In this document: positions 39,941 through 48,741 of the stretch, one piece after another | How the letters are laid out: the number at the start of each line of letters is the position of its first letter | Numbering within the stretch: the first letter of the stretch is position 1 | Assembly (NCBI GenBank): GCA_017466445.1 | Contig: JAFTUC010000029.1 | Coordinates: 1 to 64,000, forward strand | Length of the DNA stretch: 64,000 nt | DNA from: Clostridia bacterium | GTDB lineage: Bacteria > Bacillota > Clostridia > Oscillospirales > CAG-272 | Direction: 5' to 3' | The notes under the pieces: model-generated | The model's database searches: none | What the model saw: the letters and a program-made list of their open reading frames with translations, nothing else | Told to the model about the DNA's origin: nothing | Program-made: the position numbers and the translations under genes

Positions 39941-40520
39941 TGTCAACCTCCGTATGCACGATCTGTACTGCGTCGTGCTTAAGCTTTTCAATGGGATAAT
40001 TCGAGCATACAGCAATAAACACCTGTCTGCCGAGAGAAGAGAACTTGTCGAGAATTGGGGCAATATCTATCGCTTCATCAAGACGGTCGAAGTAGTCATA
40101 AATGAAGATAGGACGGTCATCCTCAGAAGAGAAAATGTCGGCAGTCTTAATAAGTACATTGGTATTATCTGTGTCGCGCTCGTTACACTTATCGACAAAC
40201 TCACGAGTATCGTCCTCCGAGAAACGAATATTGTTCGGCACGAAGTTTACGGCGAGGCGATTGTCGCCCATAAAGTCAGCGTTGCGGATATAACATACAT
40301 CGTAATTCTTGTTGTCCATTTCAATATCCGCATGAATTACGAAACGCCCATCATCAACGCGGTCGGGATCGTTCTGCGCGCCAAAGTCGCCAATCAACTC
40401 GCGCAAAAGGTCAAGCGCGAGATCGGAATAGCGGCCGCAAAGCACAGAAATGGGCAGAGTGGAGGCGAGTTCGACATTAATGGTGGATGCGGATGTGATT
40501 TGGAAATTTTTGACTTTCAT
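39927..40520 (-). CDS. Degenerate SMC/RecF-like ATPase-fold protein
   Basis: 197 residues. The N-terminus has the strand pattern of ABC/SMC heads (VKNFQITSASTINVELAST), but where GxxGxGKS should be it has LCGRYSDLALDLLREL, so ATP binding is doubtful. The Walker B/D-loop analogue is PIFIYDYFDRLDEAIDI, followed by LGRQVFIAVCS, like the end of such domains. First gene of the minus-strand cluster, with promoter at 40574. Confidence 0.6.
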   Translation of the reverse strand: MKVKNFQITSASTINVELASTLPISVLCGRYSDLALDLLRELIGDFGAQNDPDRVDDGRFVIHADIEMDNKNYDVCYIRNADFMGDNRLAVNFVPNNIRFSEDDTREFVDKCNERDTDNTNVLIKTADIFSSEDDRPIFIYDYFDRLDEAIDIAPILDKFSSLGRQVFIAVCSNYPIEKLKHDAVQIVHTEVDNVQN

Positions 40521-40942
40521 TTCTTATTCTCCTTTTACTGTGAATGATATGGCTATTAGGTTTATGGGATAGTATTATAACACACGAGTTCTGAATTTCC
40601 AACTAAAAATCCGAGCATTCATAACAGGTTCATATTTGATGGCTGGTTTTGTGCTTTTGGACAATATTTTTGGGGGAATTACTCGAATTAAAACAAGTTT
40701 GAGGCACGTGATTTTTACACACATAGTATATCAAATCGAAATGCGACATTTATGGTACGCGAAATGCTAAAGAAAAACGTTACCCTAAAGGATAGCGTTC
40801 CATATAAAAATTGATTTAATTTTTAATGTGGTCTTCTTCAAGCTCAATGGAGATTGTATTCGAAACATATTACAAAATGACAGACCTCGAAAAAACACCG
40901 TGGCATTGATAAAGCGGCGAGGACAAGCCCCGCCGCCGCGTG
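40521..40942. other. Gap of about 420 bases between two accessory clusters
   Basis: Holds the minus-strand promoter TGT-TATAAT at 40574-40579, a TACCCTAAAGGATAG stretch at about 40782 that recalls the end repeats of cassettes A/B, and a GC-rich hairpin at about 40913-40940 (GCGGCGAGGACAAGCCCCGCCGCCGC). No gene seen. Confidence 0.5.
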
Positions 40943-41209
40943 TTATTCGGTTAGTGTTTCAATAGCAATCTGCATACCAATTTTGAAAGCATACTCAAAG
41001 ATAGCAGCTTCTGCCAAGCTCATATACTCGCTCCAACAATCGTGGAATTTCTCAAACACCTCTTTCTGTTCGTCATAGAAGTTTTCCTCCAAGTCCTCAT
41101 GATGCCTTGCCATATAACCAAGCAATTCTTTCATTTCCTTGGAGTTAGTTCGACTATCTTCTTGTGGGATAATATTTCCGTGCCAAAGTTCATTGATAAT
41201 TGACTTCAT
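40943..41209 (-). CDS. DUF6809-like small helical protein
   Basis: 88 residues, helical (SIINELWHGNIIPQED; HHEDLEENFYDEQKEVFEKF), of the kind often found beside TnpV. Start at 41209 with ATGA overlap on the TnpV stop; the frame to 41278 lies inside tnpV. Confidence 0.68.
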   Translation of the reverse strand: MKSIINELWHGNIIPQEDSRTNSKEMKELLGYMARHHEDLEENFYDEQKEVFEKFHDCWSEYMSLAEAAIFEYAFKIGMQIAIETLTE

Positions 41210-41577
41210 ACCAACACCACCTCCCGCAAGACGATTTCTTCCGCGCTTACCTTGATATTGTTCATCTCGGCAATCCAACGGAGCATATCGCGAGCTTTCA
41301 ACTTCTCGTCGATACCTCCTTCGGAGGCGAGGCAGATGATGGTGGTTTCAAGCATTCGGTTGGCTTCAAGGTCGATTTCATGTAACCGAGCGTTTAACTT
41401 GCCTTCGGTTAGTAGAGTGGTGTATCTTCCGCGACAGTGATTTTTAATATAGTCAAGATAAAACTGCCCGTACTTGCCAATTTGATAATTGGTTTGTTCG
41501 GGCAGTTTCATTTCCGGTATAAGACGTCCGTTTTTCTCACGATAGGTTCCACAAAGTTGTTTGTACAATGTTTTCAT
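41206..41577 (-). CDS. TnpV-family transposon-encoded protein
   Basis: 123 residues. MKTLYKQLCGTYREKNGRLI at the start and the middle QIGKYGQFYLDYIKNH match the TnpV family carried by Tn4451-like elements; function unknown. Start at 41577 with GGAG eight bases upstream. It marks the end of the mobile-element region next to the core gene tcdA. Confidence 0.82.
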   Translation of the reverse strand: MKTLYKQLCGTYREKNGRLIPEMKLPEQTNYQIGKYGQFYLDYIKNHCRGRYTTLLTEGKLNARLHEIDLEANRMLETTIICLASEGGIDEKLKARDMLRWIAEMNNIKVSAEEIVLREVVLV

Positions 41578-41690
41578 TACAGTATCTCCATTCAAATTAT
41601 TATTTGCGATATACTGTATCGATTGTCTTTACCACTTGTTTTTGAAACCTTCGTTACGGCACGTCTGGCAAAACGCAAGCGCTTTTGATT

Positions 41691-42425
41691 TTATTTTATC
41701 TGTGCGATATGCTTTATGACCTCACCTGCTATTATAAATCCCGCGACCGGCGGAACGTACGATATCGAAGCAGGCGGTCTTTTCTCCCGATCCGCAGGGC
41801 TCGCATCCGTATCGGGAGTTCTGTAAACGTCGGATGCCGAACAGAGCACCTTAAGAGAATCTATTCCATTTTTACGAAGCTCGTGACGCATAACCCGAGC
41901 AAGCGGACATCCGCTCGTCTCATACACATCCTTTATCTCAAAGGAAAGCGCATCGACACGGTTCCCCGTTCCCATGCACGAAATGATCGGGATCCCTTCT
42001 CTTTTTGCTCTTGTTATGAGGGCGACCTTGGATCTTACCGAATCTATTGCGTCTACTATATAATCAACTCCCGAGAGGTCGATCTGATCGGCATTTTCCT
42101 CGCTATAGAAAAGCTCGTGGGTGATTATTTCAATATTCGGATTTATCCTGACAAGCCGTTCTCTTGCCGCATCCGTTTTCAGCATTCCGACCGTAGATAT
42201 ATCAGCGATCAGCTGTCTGTTTATATTGCTTTCGGAGACTCTGTCGAAATCAACGAGAGTCAGACGTCCGACACCTGCTCTTGCAAGTCCCTCAAGGACT
42301 CCGCCACCTACCCCACCGAGCCCGAAGACAGCGACGTGTGAAGCTATCACGCGCTCAAGCGCTTTTTCTCCGATCAGCATTCTTGTCCGCGAGTGAAACC
42401 CAAGATCAGTAAGCTTTTTCTCCAT
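41691..42425 (-). CDS. tcdA: tRNA threonylcarbamoyladenosine dehydratase (ThiF/E1-like)
   Basis: 244 residues. ATP-dependent cyclisation of t6A to ct6A in tRNA. ATP-binding VFGLGGVGGGVLEGLARAGV, DFDRVSESNINRQLIA and the Cys-containing SGCPLARVMRHELRK fit TcdA/YgdL. Overlaps radC by 20 bases. End of the ychF-kinase-radC-tcdA run. Confidence 0.9.
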   Translation of the reverse strand: MEKKLTDLGFHSRTRMLIGEKALERVIASHVAVFGLGGVGGGVLEGLARAGVGRLTLVDFDRVSESNINRQLIADISTVGMLKTDAARERLVRINPNIEIITHELFYSEENADQIDLSGVDYIVDAIDSVRSKVALITRAKREGIPIISCMGTGNRVDALSFEIKDVYETSGCPLARVMRHELRKNGIDSLKVLCSASDVYRTPDTDASPADREKRPPASISYVPPVAGFIIAGEVIKHIAQIK

Positions 42426-43182
42426 AAGAAACCGCTCCTTTACCGAAATCTGTCAGATAATCGATTTCCTCCGCTGCTCTCGTGATGTAAGAAAAGAGCG
42501 GCATATAGCGATCGTTTGCCACAAGAATATGCTCGAGCAGCGGAATATCGAGTTCGGCAAGAGCTCTCCTTATAGTTCTTGTAAGCACAATATCATCATC
42601 CGAAGGCGAAGCATCTCCCGAAGGATGATTATGTGCCATAACTATAGCCGCTGCATTCATATCAAGTGCATATTTCGCTACCTGTCTTACCGAAACAGCG
42701 GATGACGAAACACTTCCCTCGTATATCACCTTGGAATCGATGACGACATTTTTATTATCCAAAGCGAGGAGCATAACACACTCCTTGCTTATACCTTTAA
42801 ACTTTTTTATGAACAAATTACCGATCTGCTCGACCGAGAACATCCTCTTTTCGGTAGTATCCTGATCGGACGAGACCCTGCGAAGTAGCTCTCCGACGAT
42901 CTCGAAAAAGCAAGCCGAGGACGGACCAATTCCATCTATCTCCGAAAGAGATGCACAGTCGGCACTGAAAAGATTTTTCAGCGAGGTATACTTGTCCATA
43001 AGATTATGCGCGGTAACGTTGGTATTGCTTCTCGGAATAACGTAGAAAAGCGACATTTCAAGAAGCTCAACGTCCGTAAGCGAGCCGACGTGACCGTTTT
43101 TGACCTTATCGAACATTCGGGATCTGTGCTTCTCGTGGGGATTATGGGGCTTCTTATTTTCTGATTCCTTTTTTACAGTCAT
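42406..43182 (-). CDS. radC: RadC-family JAB-domain protein
   Basis: 258 residues: N-terminal helix-hairpin-helix-type part (ADCASLSEIDGIGPSSA) and C-terminal JAB/MPN metalloprotease-like domain with MAHNHPSGDASPSDDD. The cellular role of RadC is unsettled. Starts 12 bases after the kinase gene; no strong ribosome site, so probably coupled. Confidence 0.9.
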   Translation of the reverse strand: MTVKKESENKKPHNPHEKHRSRMFDKVKNGHVGSLTDVELLEMSLFYVIPRSNTNVTAHNLMDKYTSLKNLFSADCASLSEIDGIGPSSACFFEIVGELLRRVSSDQDTTEKRMFSVEQIGNLFIKKFKGISKECVMLLALDNKNVVIDSKVIYEGSVSSSAVSVRQVAKYALDMNAAAIVMAHNHPSGDASPSDDDIVLTRTIRRALAELDIPLLEHILVANDRYMPLFSYITRAAEEIDYLTDFGKGAVSYGEKAY

Positions 43183-43194
43183 ACTACGTGTAAA

Positions 43195-44682
43195 TCAGTT
43201 CTTATCCTTTCTGAGTGTCAGCGTAAACTCGCAAAATTCTCCGTGCTTACTTCTCACACCGATATTTTCGCCGTGCGCTTCCATTATCGTTCTGCTTATA
43301 TACATTCCGAGACCGACGCCCGACTTGTCGAGTCCGCGGCTCTTATCGCTCTTATAAAATCTGTCAAACACATACGGAAGCTCATCATCCGGTATGCCGA
43401 TACCCTCGTTATATACGCTTACCACGATCTTTTTCTCGGTATCCTTTATGCTGAAGCGGTATTTTCCGCCCTCGCGCGAGAATTTTATCGCGTTATCGCA
43501 TATATTATAGATCACCTGATATATAGCGTCGCGGTCCGCCACGGCAACGAGTCTCTCCGCATCACATTCAAATTCAACGTCAAGCTTTTTATCGTTGAGT
43601 CGCTGCTCGAGAGAGATTATTATCTGTCTTGAAAGCTCGCATATATCAAACGGTATCATATTAAACTTACGCTCACCCGCCTGTATCTTCGATATATCGA
43701 GCAGAGTGGAGACGAGTCGCGAAAGTCGCTTTATCTCGGAGGAAACTATGCCGAGGTAGTGATCGTACTGAGACGGAGGTATCGTTCCGTCAAGAATAGC
43801 GTCTATAAAGCCTCCGATCGTCGTCATCGGCGTGCGCATATCGTGCGAAACGTTAGCAAGGAAGGTTCGCCTCGTTTCCTCATTCCTTTCAAGGTTTGAC
43901 GCCATATTATTGAACGCCATGGCAAGCTCGGCGACCTCATCGTTACCCGAAACCGGCACGCGCACGTCAAGCTTTCCTTCGGAGAACGCCTTAGTCGCAT
44001 TACTCATCTGTCTTATGGGACGCACGATCCTTTCGCTTATGAAGTAACTCGCTATTATCGCGCCGCACATTACCCACATACAGGACATCACTATCGTTTT
44101 CACAGTAGACGCGACGAAATCGTAGACGTTTTTTGCCACAGTCACAACGATAAGCACACCGTCATCCTTAACGGTATGCGCCTTTACGTAGCTTTCCCTT
44201 TTTAAGATACCGTCGAGATCGGTAGGCTTCAGCTGCAAATCTGATTCATCAAGCATCATGCTCATAGTTTCAGGGGAAAATCTCTTGCTGCTGTCGAGAT
44301 ACGGAAGCTTATTCTCATCAATCGGATTTACCCAAAAAAGCACCTTTCCGCTTGAATCGGCAAGTATTACGTTTATATCGCTGTCCCTTTTGATATAATT
44401 GAACATGCTTTTGATCATAACGAATTCTCTTCCGACAAAATCCGCAAACGATTTATCCTCGCCCTCATCGGTGCTACGGTCATATTCTTCATAGACAGGC
44501 TCAAGTATCGCCGAGGCGGAGGTCGCTATTCTTTCGATCTCGTCGGTCTTCATCTGAGTTGAGAAGCTCATTATCTGACTTGCGACTATAAGAGAAAGAA
44601 CCGAGAAGCTGAGCAGAATTATGATGACGAACGCCAGCATATAGCGTGCGAAAACACTTCTGAAGAGCAAAAATTTTTTCAT
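43195..44682 (-). CDS. Membrane sensor histidine kinase
   Basis: 495 residues: membrane spans about 13-36 and 199-219, an extracellular sensing part between them (about 37-198), HAMP (about 220-272), HisKA with the phosphoacceptor in NVSHDMRTPMTT, and HATPase with NICDNAIKF, GIGIPDDELPYVFDRFY and GVGLGMYISRTI. In a run with ychF (23 bases) and radC (12 bases). No regulator is in the same operon; the OmpR-type regulator at 46114 is the likely partner (inference). Confidence 0.92.
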   Translation of the reverse strand: MKKFLLFRSVFARYMLAFVIIILLSFSVLSLIVASQIMSFSTQMKTDEIERIATSASAILEPVYEEYDRSTDEGEDKSFADFVGREFVMIKSMFNYIKRDSDINVILADSSGKVLFWVNPIDENKLPYLDSSKRFSPETMSMMLDESDLQLKPTDLDGILKRESYVKAHTVKDDGVLIVVTVAKNVYDFVASTVKTIVMSCMWVMCGAIIASYFISERIVRPIRQMSNATKAFSEGKLDVRVPVSGNDEVAELAMAFNNMASNLERNEETRRTFLANVSHDMRTPMTTIGGFIDAILDGTIPPSQYDHYLGIVSSEIKRLSRLVSTLLDISKIQAGERKFNMIPFDICELSRQIIISLEQRLNDKKLDVEFECDAERLVAVADRDAIYQVIYNICDNAIKFSREGGKYRFSIKDTEKKIVVSVYNEGIGIPDDELPYVFDRFYKSDKSRGLDKSGVGLGMYISRTIMEAHGENIGVRSKHGEFCEFTLTLRKDKN

Positions 44683-44705
44683 TCTTACATTTTTCTCCCG
44701 AAATT

Positions 44706-45800
44706 TTAAACGTTGAATCTGAAGAGCACTACGTCTCCGTCCTTCATAACGTATTCCTTACCTTCACTGCGGTAAAGTCCCTTTTCCTTGGCCTCGTTTA
44801 TGCCTCCGCAGCTTACAAGATCATCAAACGAGACGATCTCCGCGCGGATAAATCCCTTTTCAAAGTCTGTGTGGATCTTTCCTGCTGCCTGAGGCGCTCT
44901 CGATCCGTTTACGATCGTCCACGCGCGAACCTCCTTAGGTCCTGCGGTAAGGAAGCTGATAAGTCCGAGCAGGCTATAGCTTGCCTTTATGAGCTTATCG
45001 AGACCGCTCTCCTCGATACCGAGATCGGCAAGGAATTCCTTTTTCTCCTCAGCGTCGAGCTCCGCTATCTCAGCCTCTATTCCGGCACAGATCGGAACCA
45101 CCTTAGCTCCCTCGGTCTCTGCGAAGGCACAAAGATTTTTATAATTTTCGGACTCGCTATAGCTTCCGTCAAGCTCGTCCTCACCGACGTTTGCAACGTA
45201 GATAACAGGCTTATTGGAAAGAAGAGGGATCGTTTCCATGATCTTTTCCTCAGCCTCGCTCATCTCGATCGTACGCGCAGATCTGCCGTCCATAAGTACT
45301 GAAAGAACCTTTTCAAGGAATTCGACCTCTCCTGCAAGCGTTTTATCGCCCTTGAGGAGCTTTTTGGTGCGGTCTATCCTTCTCTCAACTATCTCGATAT
45401 CCGAGAATATAAGCTCAAAATTTATAGTCTCAAGGTCGCGCATGGGATCTACGCTTCCGTCAACGTGGATTATGTTCTGATCCTCAAAGCATCTGACAAC
45501 GTGAACGATAGCGTCAACCTCTCTGATATGTCCGAGGAACTTATTTCCGAGTCCCTCGCCCTTGGACGCACCCTTTACGAGTCCCGCGATATCGACGAAT
45601 TCGATCACGGCAGGTGTGTATTTTTCGGGAGAATACATCTTAGCAAGATAATCAAGGCGGCTGTCGGGAACGGCTACCATTCCGACGTTAGGCTCTATCG
45701 TACAGAATGGATAGTTTGCGCTCTGCGCCCCTGCGTTTGTTATAGCGTTAAAAAGCGTGCTTTTGCCTACGTTAGGCATTCCCACGATACCGAGTTTCAT
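44706..45800 (-). CDS. ychF: YchF/OLA1 P-loop ATPase (Obg family)
   Basis: 364 residues, full length. G1 GMPNVGKSTLFNAIT, G3 DIAGLVKGASKGEGLGNKFL, the NxxE-type specificity motif (YVANVGEDE), and C-terminal TGS domain (KEVRAWTIVNGSRAPQAAGK, then HTDFEKGFIRAEIVSFDD). Ribosome-associated, prefers ATP. First gene of the minus-strand run. Confidence 0.96.
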   Translation of the reverse strand: MKLGIVGMPNVGKSTLFNAITNAGAQSANYPFCTIEPNVGMVAVPDSRLDYLAKMYSPEKYTPAVIEFVDIAGLVKGASKGEGLGNKFLGHIREVDAIVHVVRCFEDQNIIHVDGSVDPMRDLETINFELIFSDIEIVERRIDRTKKLLKGDKTLAGEVEFLEKVLSVLMDGRSARTIEMSEAEEKIMETIPLLSNKPVIYVANVGEDELDGSYSESENYKNLCAFAETEGAKVVPICAGIEAEIAELDAEEKKEFLADLGIEESGLDKLIKASYSLLGLISFLTAGPKEVRAWTIVNGSRAPQAAGKIHTDFEKGFIRAEIVSFDDLVSCGGINEAKEKGLYRSEGKEYVMKDGDVVLFRFNV

Positions 45801-45849
45801 ATAAGCTTTTCCTTTCTTTTTCGGAAGTGTTATTTTTACATTACCTTAT

Positions 45850-45878
45850 ATTATACATTATTTTTATTGTATTTACAA
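45850..45878 (-). promoter_or_regulatory. Promoter of ychF
   Basis: TTGTAA - 17 bases - TATAAT on the minus strand, about 50 bases before the start codon. Confidence 0.78.
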
Positions 45879-46044
45879 GACCTTTTTATCATTTTTAATT
45901 ACATATTTATCTTTTGATAACAAAAAGTCATTTCGTTACGAATAGATTCGGCACAGGGTCGCGATCGGAAATAAATCTTTCTTTAAAAACGTATAATTCA
46001 CAGTACGTTCACATAAAACACAATATTTCATCATTCTATACTGC

Positions 46045-46050
46045 TATAAT
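46045..46050 (+). promoter_or_regulatory. Promoter -10 of the response regulator gene
   Basis: TATAAT about 64 bases before the ATG. No good -35 was seen. Confidence 0.5.
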
Positions 46051-46113
46051 AATTATGAACTTAGCATTTTTTTTAACGAAATTAACAATTACACGACGAA
46101 AAGGAGATTTAAA

Positions 46114-46806
46114 ATGGCAACCAAGTTACTTATTATCGAAGACGACAACAATATAGCAGAGCTTATAAAGGTATATCTTACCAAGGAAGGCTACGAGACC
46201 AAGATCGCATCCGACGGTGTAGAGGCTATAAACTTCTTCAAAATGTTTGAGCCCGACCTCGTTCTTCTCGACATAATGCTTCCTCGCAAGGACGGCTGGC
46301 AGGTCTGCCGCGAGATCCGCGAGATCTCCGCAAAGCCGATCATCATGCTGACCGCAAAGGGCGAGGTATTTGACAAGGTACTCGGACTTGAGCTTGGAGC
46401 TGACGATTTCATCGTAAAGCCCTTCGATCCCAAGGAGCTTTCCGCACGTATCAAGGCGGTCCTTCGCAGATACAACGCTCATGACAATCAGAACGACAAC
46501 GAGGTCATCAAGTTTGACAACATCGAGATTAGTCTTCAGAAATACGAGCTCAAGCTTTGCGGCAAGAGCACCGATATTCCTCCGAAGGAGCTTGAGCTTC
46601 TCTACTTCCTTGCAGCAAACTACAACAGCGTTTTCACCAGAGACAAGCTTCTCGACAAGGTTTGGGGATTTGACTATCTCGGCGATTCCCGTACCGTTGA
46701 CGTTCACATCAAGCGTCTGCGCGAAAAGCTCGAGGGCGTTTCAGACAAGTGGCAGCTCAAGACCGTTTGGGGAGTCGGATACAAATTCGAGCTTTTACAG
46801 CCGTGA
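46114..46806 (+). CDS. OmpR/PhoB-family response regulator
   Basis: 230 residues: receiver domain with acidic pair EDD, phospho-Asp in LVLLDIMLPRKDGW, Thr in MLTAKG and Lys in VKPFDPKEL; then winged-helix Trans_reg_C with DSRTVDVHIKRLREKL and KTVWGVGYKFE. AAAAGGAGA precedes the ATG. Alone on the plus strand and divergent from the operon holding the histidine kinase, so the two probably form a split two-component system. Confidence 0.92.
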   Translation: MATKLLIIEDDNNIAELIKVYLTKEGYETKIASDGVEAINFFKMFEPDLVLLDIMLPRKDGWQVCREIREISAKPIIMLTAKGEVFDKVLGLELGADDFIVKPFDPKELSARIKAVLRRYNAHDNQNDNEVIKFDNIEISLQKYELKLCGKSTDIPPKELELLYFLAANYNSVFTRDKLLDKVWGFDYLGDSRTVDVHIKRLREKLEGVSDKWQLKTVWGVGYKFELLQP

Positions 46807-46890
46807 GCTTAGGGATGTATTTCGGGACTGTGTCCTGAGACCCGCCTAAAAACCTTTTCTGAGAACTTCAAAAAAATTTATAAAAATTTA

Positions 46891-46920
46891 AGAGTAGGAA
46901 GTTTTTCCTACTCTTTTTTA
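46891..46920 (+). terminator. Terminator of the response regulator gene
   Basis: AGAGTAGGAA / TTCCTACTCT with short loop and T-run, nested in longer partial inverted repeats (46861-46965: GAGAACTTCAAAAA against TTTTTGAAGTTCTT). Confidence 0.85.
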
Positions 46921-47001
46921 ATAAAGTTTTTGAAGTTCTTAGAAACTTTTTTCAAAAAGTTTCTAAGCGGGTCAAGGGCAGAGCCCTTGCGTTTCTCTCC
47001 C

Positions 47002-48360
47002 TTAATTCTTAAGGCTCTGAAGCGGAGCGGGTATACGTCCGCCGCGAGCGATAAATTTCTCACTGCTCTTGTCGTTATTTACAGGCATAACGGGACCGCT
47101 TCCGAGAAGTCCTCCGAATTCAAGCTCGTCTCCGACCTTCTTTCCGACAGCGGGGATCACTCTTACCGCGGTGGTCTTCGAGTTCACCATACCGATAGCA
47201 GCCTCGTCAGCGATTATTGCCGAGATAGTCGCCGCGCTCGTATCACCGGGAATAACTATCATATCAAGTCCAACCGAGCAGACTGCGGTCATAGCCTCGA
47301 GCTTTTCTATTTTCAGATCGCCGCTGCGAGCCGCCGCGATCATACCCGCATCCTCGGAAACGGGAATGAACGCTCCCGAAAGTCCTCCGACGTGCGAGGA
47401 TGCCATTACTCCGCCCTTCTTGACCGCATCGTTGAGAAGCGCAAGAGCCGCGGTCGTTCCGTGCGTTCCGCAGACCTCGAGTCCCATCTCCTCAAGGATA
47501 TGAGCGACCGAATCTCCGACAGCAGGCGTAGGAGCGAGCGAAAGGTCTACTATACCGAAGGGTACGCCGAGCATTTTCGACGCCTCCGTTCCGACGAGCT
47601 GACCCATGCGCGTGATCTTGAATGCCGTTCTTTTTATTATATCGGCGACCTGAGTAAGATCTCCGTCGGGACACTTTTTAAGCGCCGCATGAACGACTCC
47701 CGGACCGGATACTCCGACGTTTATAACACAATCGGGCTCACCCACTCCATGGAAGGCTCCTGCCATAAAGGGGTTGTCCTCGGGTGCGTTGCAGAAGACA
47801 ACGAGCTTCGCACACGCGATACTGTCCCTATCTGCCGTGATCTCCGCCGCTCTGCGTACCACGCGTCCCATCATTCCGACAGCGTCCATATTTATTCCCG
47901 ACTTTGTCGTTCCGATATTGACCGACGAGCATACGCGCGTGGTCGTAGCGAGCGCCTCGGGGATAGAATCGATAAGCTCCCTATCGCCTGCCGAGAAGCC
48001 TTTGTGTACGAGTGCGGAATATCCTCCTATGAAGTTTACTCCCACCTTAAGTGCCGCCCTTTCAAGCGTTTGAGCGTATTTTACGGGATCTCCGCCACTT
48101 GCCGCTACGAGCATAGCTATAGGAGTTACGGATATTCTTTTATTTATGATCGGAATACCGTATTTTGCCTCGATCTCCTCGCCCGTTTTCACGAGATTTC
48201 CGGCAAGGCGGAGAATCTTATTATAGATCTTCTCGCAGGACTTATCGATATCACTATCCGCACAGTCGAGAAGAGATATTCCCATCGTTATAGTTCTTAT
48301 ATCAAGATTTTCTTCCTGTATCATGGTTATGGTTTCCATGATATCGGTCGTATTAAGCAA
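47002..48360 (-). CDS. UPF0210 (DUF711/PFL) family protein
   Basis: 452 residues, the normal size of this conserved family, related to pyruvate-formate-lyase-like folds but without a known reaction. Typical stretches are [47 protein letters not shown] and [12 protein letters not shown]. Nearly always next to a small ACT-domain protein, as here (33 bases upstream). Confidence 0.92.
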   Translation of the reverse strand: MLNTTDIMETITMIQEENLDIRTITMGISLLDCADSDIDKSCEKIYNKILRLAGNLVKTGEEIEAKYGIPIINKRISVTPIAMLVAASGGDPVKYAQTLERAALKVGVNFIGGYSALVHKGFSAGDRELIDSIPEALATTTRVCSSVNIGTTKSGINMDAVGMMGRVVRRAAEITADRDSIACAKLVVFCNAPEDNPFMAGAFHGVGEPDCVINVGVSGPGVVHAALKKCPDGDLTQVADIIKRTAFKITRMGQLVGTEASKMLGVPFGIVDLSLAPTPAVGDSVAHILEEMGLEVCGTHGTTAALALLNDAVKKGGVMASSHVGGLSGAFIPVSEDAGMIAAARSGDLKIEKLEAMTAVCSVGLDMIVIPGDTSAATISAIIADEAAIGMVNSKTTAVRVIPAVGKKVGDELEFGGLLGSGPVMPVNNDKSSEKFIARGGRIPAPLQSLKN

Positions 48361-48393
48361 TTACGTCGCCACCTTTCAAAGATATGCCCTATA

Positions 48394-48663
48394 TCAGATC
48401 TTATGCATTGAATTGAAGATATCCTCGTGCATCACGCTGATCTTCATTCCTATCTCATTTCCGAGATTTTCGAGCTTTTTACGCAAATCTGCAAAATCGC
48501 ATCCGTATTCGGAAATGTCAACGAGCATTATCATTACAAACATATCCTGAAGGACAGACTGCGTAACGTCCACGATGTTAGCCTTACTGTCCGCGCAGAC
48601 CGCGCTTACCTTCGCAAGTATTCCGTATGTATCCTTTCCTATAACAGAGATTATTGCTTTCAT
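48394..48663 (-). CDS. ACT-domain protein, UPF0237 family
   Basis: 89 residues, one ACT domain: KAIISVIGKDTYGILAKVSA then ANIVDVTQSVLQDMFVMIM. Probably senses an amino acid for the UPF0210 partner. Start set at 48663; the frame to 48708 extends into the rpoC terminator. Confidence 0.9.
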   Translation of the reverse strand: MKAIISVIGKDTYGILAKVSAVCADSKANIVDVTQSVLQDMFVMIMLVDISEYGCDFADLRKKLENLGNEIGMKISVMHEDIFNSMHKI

Positions 48664-48687
48664 TTTATTTACCAACTTTCTTTTATT

Positions 48688-48735
48688 AAAGAGGCAGACC
48701 AAGTGCAATCTTTATATTGCCAAGGTCTGCCTCTT
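48688..48735 (-). terminator. Terminator-like hairpin after rpoC
   Basis: Stem AAGAGGCAGACC / GGTCTGCCTCTT with a 23-base loop. The tail is not T-rich, so strength is uncertain. Confidence 0.6.
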
Positions 48736-48741
48736 GATCTT

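Larger units (their letters stand above)
45801..46113. other. Divergent promoter region ychF / response regulator
   Basis: About 310 AT-rich bases. Minus promoter for ychF: TTGTAA (45873-45878), 17-base spacer, TATAAT (45850-45855). Plus promoter for the regulator: TATAAT at 46045-46050. No gene. Confidence 0.7.

Noticed and set aside
46930..48411. 493-codon plus-strand frame opposite UPF0210
   Set aside because: UPF0210 is recognisable on the minus strand; no ribosome site for the opposite frame.
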